Shown here in pieces: positions 62,586 through 64,000 of a DNA stretch of 64,000 nt (positions are counted from its first letter, which is position 1; each line of letters opens with the position of its first letter). The notes under the pieces were generated by a model that had not been told where the DNA came from, did not search any database, and worked only from the letters and a program-made list of their open reading frames with translations. Made by a program: the position numbers and the translations under genes. The DNA is from Burkholderia sp. Bp8992 (GTDB lineage: Bacteria; Pseudomonadota; Gammaproteobacteria; Burkholderiales; Burkholderiaceae): the NCBI RefSeq assembly GCF_003853705.1, contig NZ_QTQI01000001.1, forward strand, positions 248,001-312,000, in the 5' to 3' direction.

Positions 62586-63332
62586 ATGACTCGTTCACGG
62601 GCGCCGACCGGTGTCCTGGCGCTCGTCGCGTGGCTCGCGCTGGTCGTGCTGTGCATGCGCGGCGTGCACGCGCAGGAGACCGGTTCCATCGGCCGCCAGC
62701 CGGGCCGCGCGGTGCATTTCGATCTGCCCGCGCAGCCGCTCGCGAAGACGTTGCAGGATTTCGCGCGGCTCACCGAGCTGATCGTGCTCGCGCCGGCGCC
62801 GCTGCTCGACGGGCGCACGAGTGCGCCGGTCCAGGGCGATTTCACGCCGCGCGACGCGCTCGAGCGGATGCTGGCCGGAACGGGGTTGCGTGCGGAATTC
62901 TCGCGTCCGGACGAAGCGATCATCGTCGCGCAGCCGGCCGCCGAGACGCCGCCCGCGACGGCCGACACGCCGGCGGATCCGGCGCTGCCGATCGACGGGA
63001 TCGGCGATTCGGGCGATCGGCGCGCGTTCGCGGGCCTGCTGCAGGCGCATCTGATCGATGCGCTGTGCGCGCAGCCGGCAGCCGTGCCGGGCAGCTATCG
63101 ACTCGTCGCGCAGGTGCGCATCGACAACAGGGGGGCGGTGGTGGCGGTCAACATGGTGGCATCGAGCGGTTCGGCCGCCCGCGACGCGGCGGTGATGCGC
63201 GCGCTGCGCGCGCTGAAGCTGGACGATGGGCCGCCGGCAGACTTGCCGCAGCCGGTCACGATCCTGCTGCGCCCGGCCGGCAACGGCGTGCATTTCCGTT
63301 GCCCGGCGCCGCAGCCGGCCGTCCGGGGCTAG
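62586..63332 (+). CDS. STN-domain / TonB C-terminal signalling protein, VreA-like
   Basis: A 248-residue exported protein. After a signal peptide ending MRGVHAQ comes a secretin/TonB short N-terminal domain (about 40-115): VHFDLPAQPLAKTLQDFARL, TSAPVQGDFTPRDALERMLA, GTGLRAEFSR. A proline-rich linker leads to a TonB C-terminal-like domain (about 170-235, VRIDNRGAVVAVNMVASSGS, AVMRALRALKL). There is no outer-membrane barrel, unlike FecA or FpvA. STN domains of signalling receptors touch FecR-type anti-sigma factors; VreA of P. aeruginosa PUMA3 is likewise short and barrel-less. The ECF sigma gene follows 6 bases later. Start at ATG 62586 after CAGGGATTC. Confidence 0.85.
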   Translation: MTRSRAPTGVLALVAWLALVVLCMRGVHAQETGSIGRQPGRAVHFDLPAQPLAKTLQDFARLTELIVLAPAPLLDGRTSAPVQGDFTPRDALERMLAGTGLRAEFSRPDEAIIVAQPAAETPPATADTPADPALPIDGIGDSGDRRAFAGLLQAHLIDALCAQPAAVPGSYRLVAQVRIDNRGAVVAVNMVASSGSAARDAAVMRALRALKLDDGPPADLPQPVTILLRPAGNGVHFRCPAPQPAVRG

Positions 63333-63338
63333 GCCGCC

Positions 63339-63887
63339 ATGTCCGACAGCAACCGCTCCGGGCTCAGGCATCTGCTGGCGACGCGCTACGCGTACCTGGT
63401 CAGGCGGCTCGAACGCGTGACGGGGTCGAAGGACGGCGCCGCCGATGCGCTGCACGAAACCTGGCTGCGCCTCGAGAACGCGAACGTCTCCACGCAGGTG
63501 ACGAACGCGGACGCCTATATACTCGGGATGGCGAACAATGTCGCGATCGACCAGCATCGGCGCGAACGGCGGCATCTGCACGACGACGACGTCGAGACGC
63601 TGCTGGAAATGCCCGACGAACTCGCCGATCCCGAGCGCATCGTCGCGGCACGCCGCAAGGTCGAGACGCTGAAGGACGTGCTGCGCGGCCTGCCGCCTCG
63701 GCGCCGCGCGATCCTGCTGGCCGCCCGCGTGGACGGCCTGCTGAACCGCGAGATCGCCGAGCATTTCGGTATTTCGCTGCGGCTCGTCGAAAGCGAGTTG
63801 AGCGCGGCGATGAAGTACTGCCTGCAGCGCATGCAGGAAGACGGTGATTCGTACACGGGCACGCGAGGCGGCCCGCGCAAATTTTGA
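63339..63887 (+). CDS. ECF sigma factor of the iron-starvation (FecI) type, VreI-like
   Basis: A 182-residue sigma-70 family regulator. Region 2 is seen in GAADALHETWLRLENANV and YILGMANNVAIDQHRRERRH; region 4 in LRGLPPRRRAILLAARVDGL and EIAEHFGISLRLVESELSAA. This spacing and the R-R-R-A-I-L-L motif are typical of FecI/PvdS-like factors controlled by FecR proteins. The gene lies between an STN-domain gene and a fecR gene, the standard cell-surface-signalling trio. It is the likely reader of the shared block found at five sites in this region. Confidence 0.9.
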   Translation: MSDSNRSGLRHLLATRYAYLVRRLERVTGSKDGAADALHETWLRLENANVSTQVTNADAYILGMANNVAIDQHRRERRHLHDDDVETLLEMPDELADPERIVAARRKVETLKDVLRGLPPRRRAILLAARVDGLLNREIAEHFGISLRLVESELSAAMKYCLQRMQEDGDSYTGTRGGPRKF

Positions 63888-63898
63888 GCATCCGGACG

Positions 63899-64000
63899 AT
63901 GACGAAAGCCCAGGCCCAACCTGCCCACGACGAACTCGACGAAGCGAGTGCGTGGCTGCTGCGTCTGCGCTCGGGAGAAGCGGGCCAGGCCGAAGCCGAT
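63899..64000 (+). CDS. FecR-family anti-sigma factor, N-terminal part
   Basis: The start ATG at 63899 follows the sigma stop by 11 bases. The 34 visible residues contain ELDEASAWLLRLRSGEAGQA, the N-terminal sigma-binding motif of FecR proteins (A-x-W-hydrophobic-x-R-L-x-S/G-E). The rest lies beyond the window. It would be an inner-membrane anti-sigma factor sensing the STN protein. Confidence 0.85.
   Translation, partial: MTKAQAQPAHDELDEASAWLLRLRSGEAGQAEAD

Overview
The window reads as chromosome 2 of a Burkholderia cepacia complex member. The evidence is very high GC with Burkholderia codon usage, a CepI/RsaM/CepR quorum-sensing locus with an intact lux box, a Burkholderia-type general porin, and a complete formate dehydrogenase / selenocysteine locus. 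Names rest on recognised protein motifs and remembered family members; no database search was possible.

Left part (1-8953): the 5' end of an acyltransferase gene running off the edge, a 47-residue membrane peptide gene, galU, a second OafA-type acyltransferase, a lysine-rich HU-like protein, an AadA-like nucleotidyltransferase, a PhnB-like VOC protein, a general porin and a YihY/BrkB membrane protein. A 291-bp nested palindrome sits at 3581-3871. A second, inverted copy at 34308-34598 shares its hairpin tips but has different, still complementary stems.

Formate/selenium block (9096-18321): fdnG (with an in-frame UGA read as selenocysteine and a SECIS hairpin), fdnH, fdnI, fdhE, selA, selB and the selC tRNA all lie on one strand, so the selenoprotein and most of its dedicated Sec machinery form one unit. 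Directly after selC is the remnant of an integrated element: a P4-type integrase whose 3' part is replaced by an IS3-family insertion.

Middle part (21669-36540): a GNAT acetyltransferase, a VOC protein, a small membrane protein, a candidate 60-nt sRNA with a CUCCUCC anti-Shine-Dalgarno stretch, the cep quorum-sensing locus, an MgtC-like protein, a four-gene FUSC/HlyD/TolC efflux operon, a LysR remnant, a metallophosphoesterase, a nitroreductase, an AlkB-like dioxygenase and a small hypothetical gene.

Right part (36541-64000) is the most unusual: type II secretion genes (gspI, gspJ, gspF, gspC-like, gspH) are interleaved with three tandem TPR plus GT9-like glycosyltransferase genes, a 4,252-residue TpsA/filamentous-haemagglutinin adhesin, a PstS/DING-type phosphate-binding protein, and an STN-TonB / ECF sigma / FecR signalling trio. 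The gene set resembles the Pseudomonas aeruginosa PUMA3 (VreA-VreI-VreR) phosphate-starvation locus with its Hxc secretion system and PdtA exoprotein. Four sites share a block GGTSCGTAMC, then 13 nt, then a TGYYAT-like element, and a fifth matches partly. They lie upstream of gspI, the first TPR gene, the adhesin and the pstS-like/gspF interval. I infer one co-regulated secretion, adhesion and glycosylation regulon under the local ECF sigma factor, possibly with PhoB.
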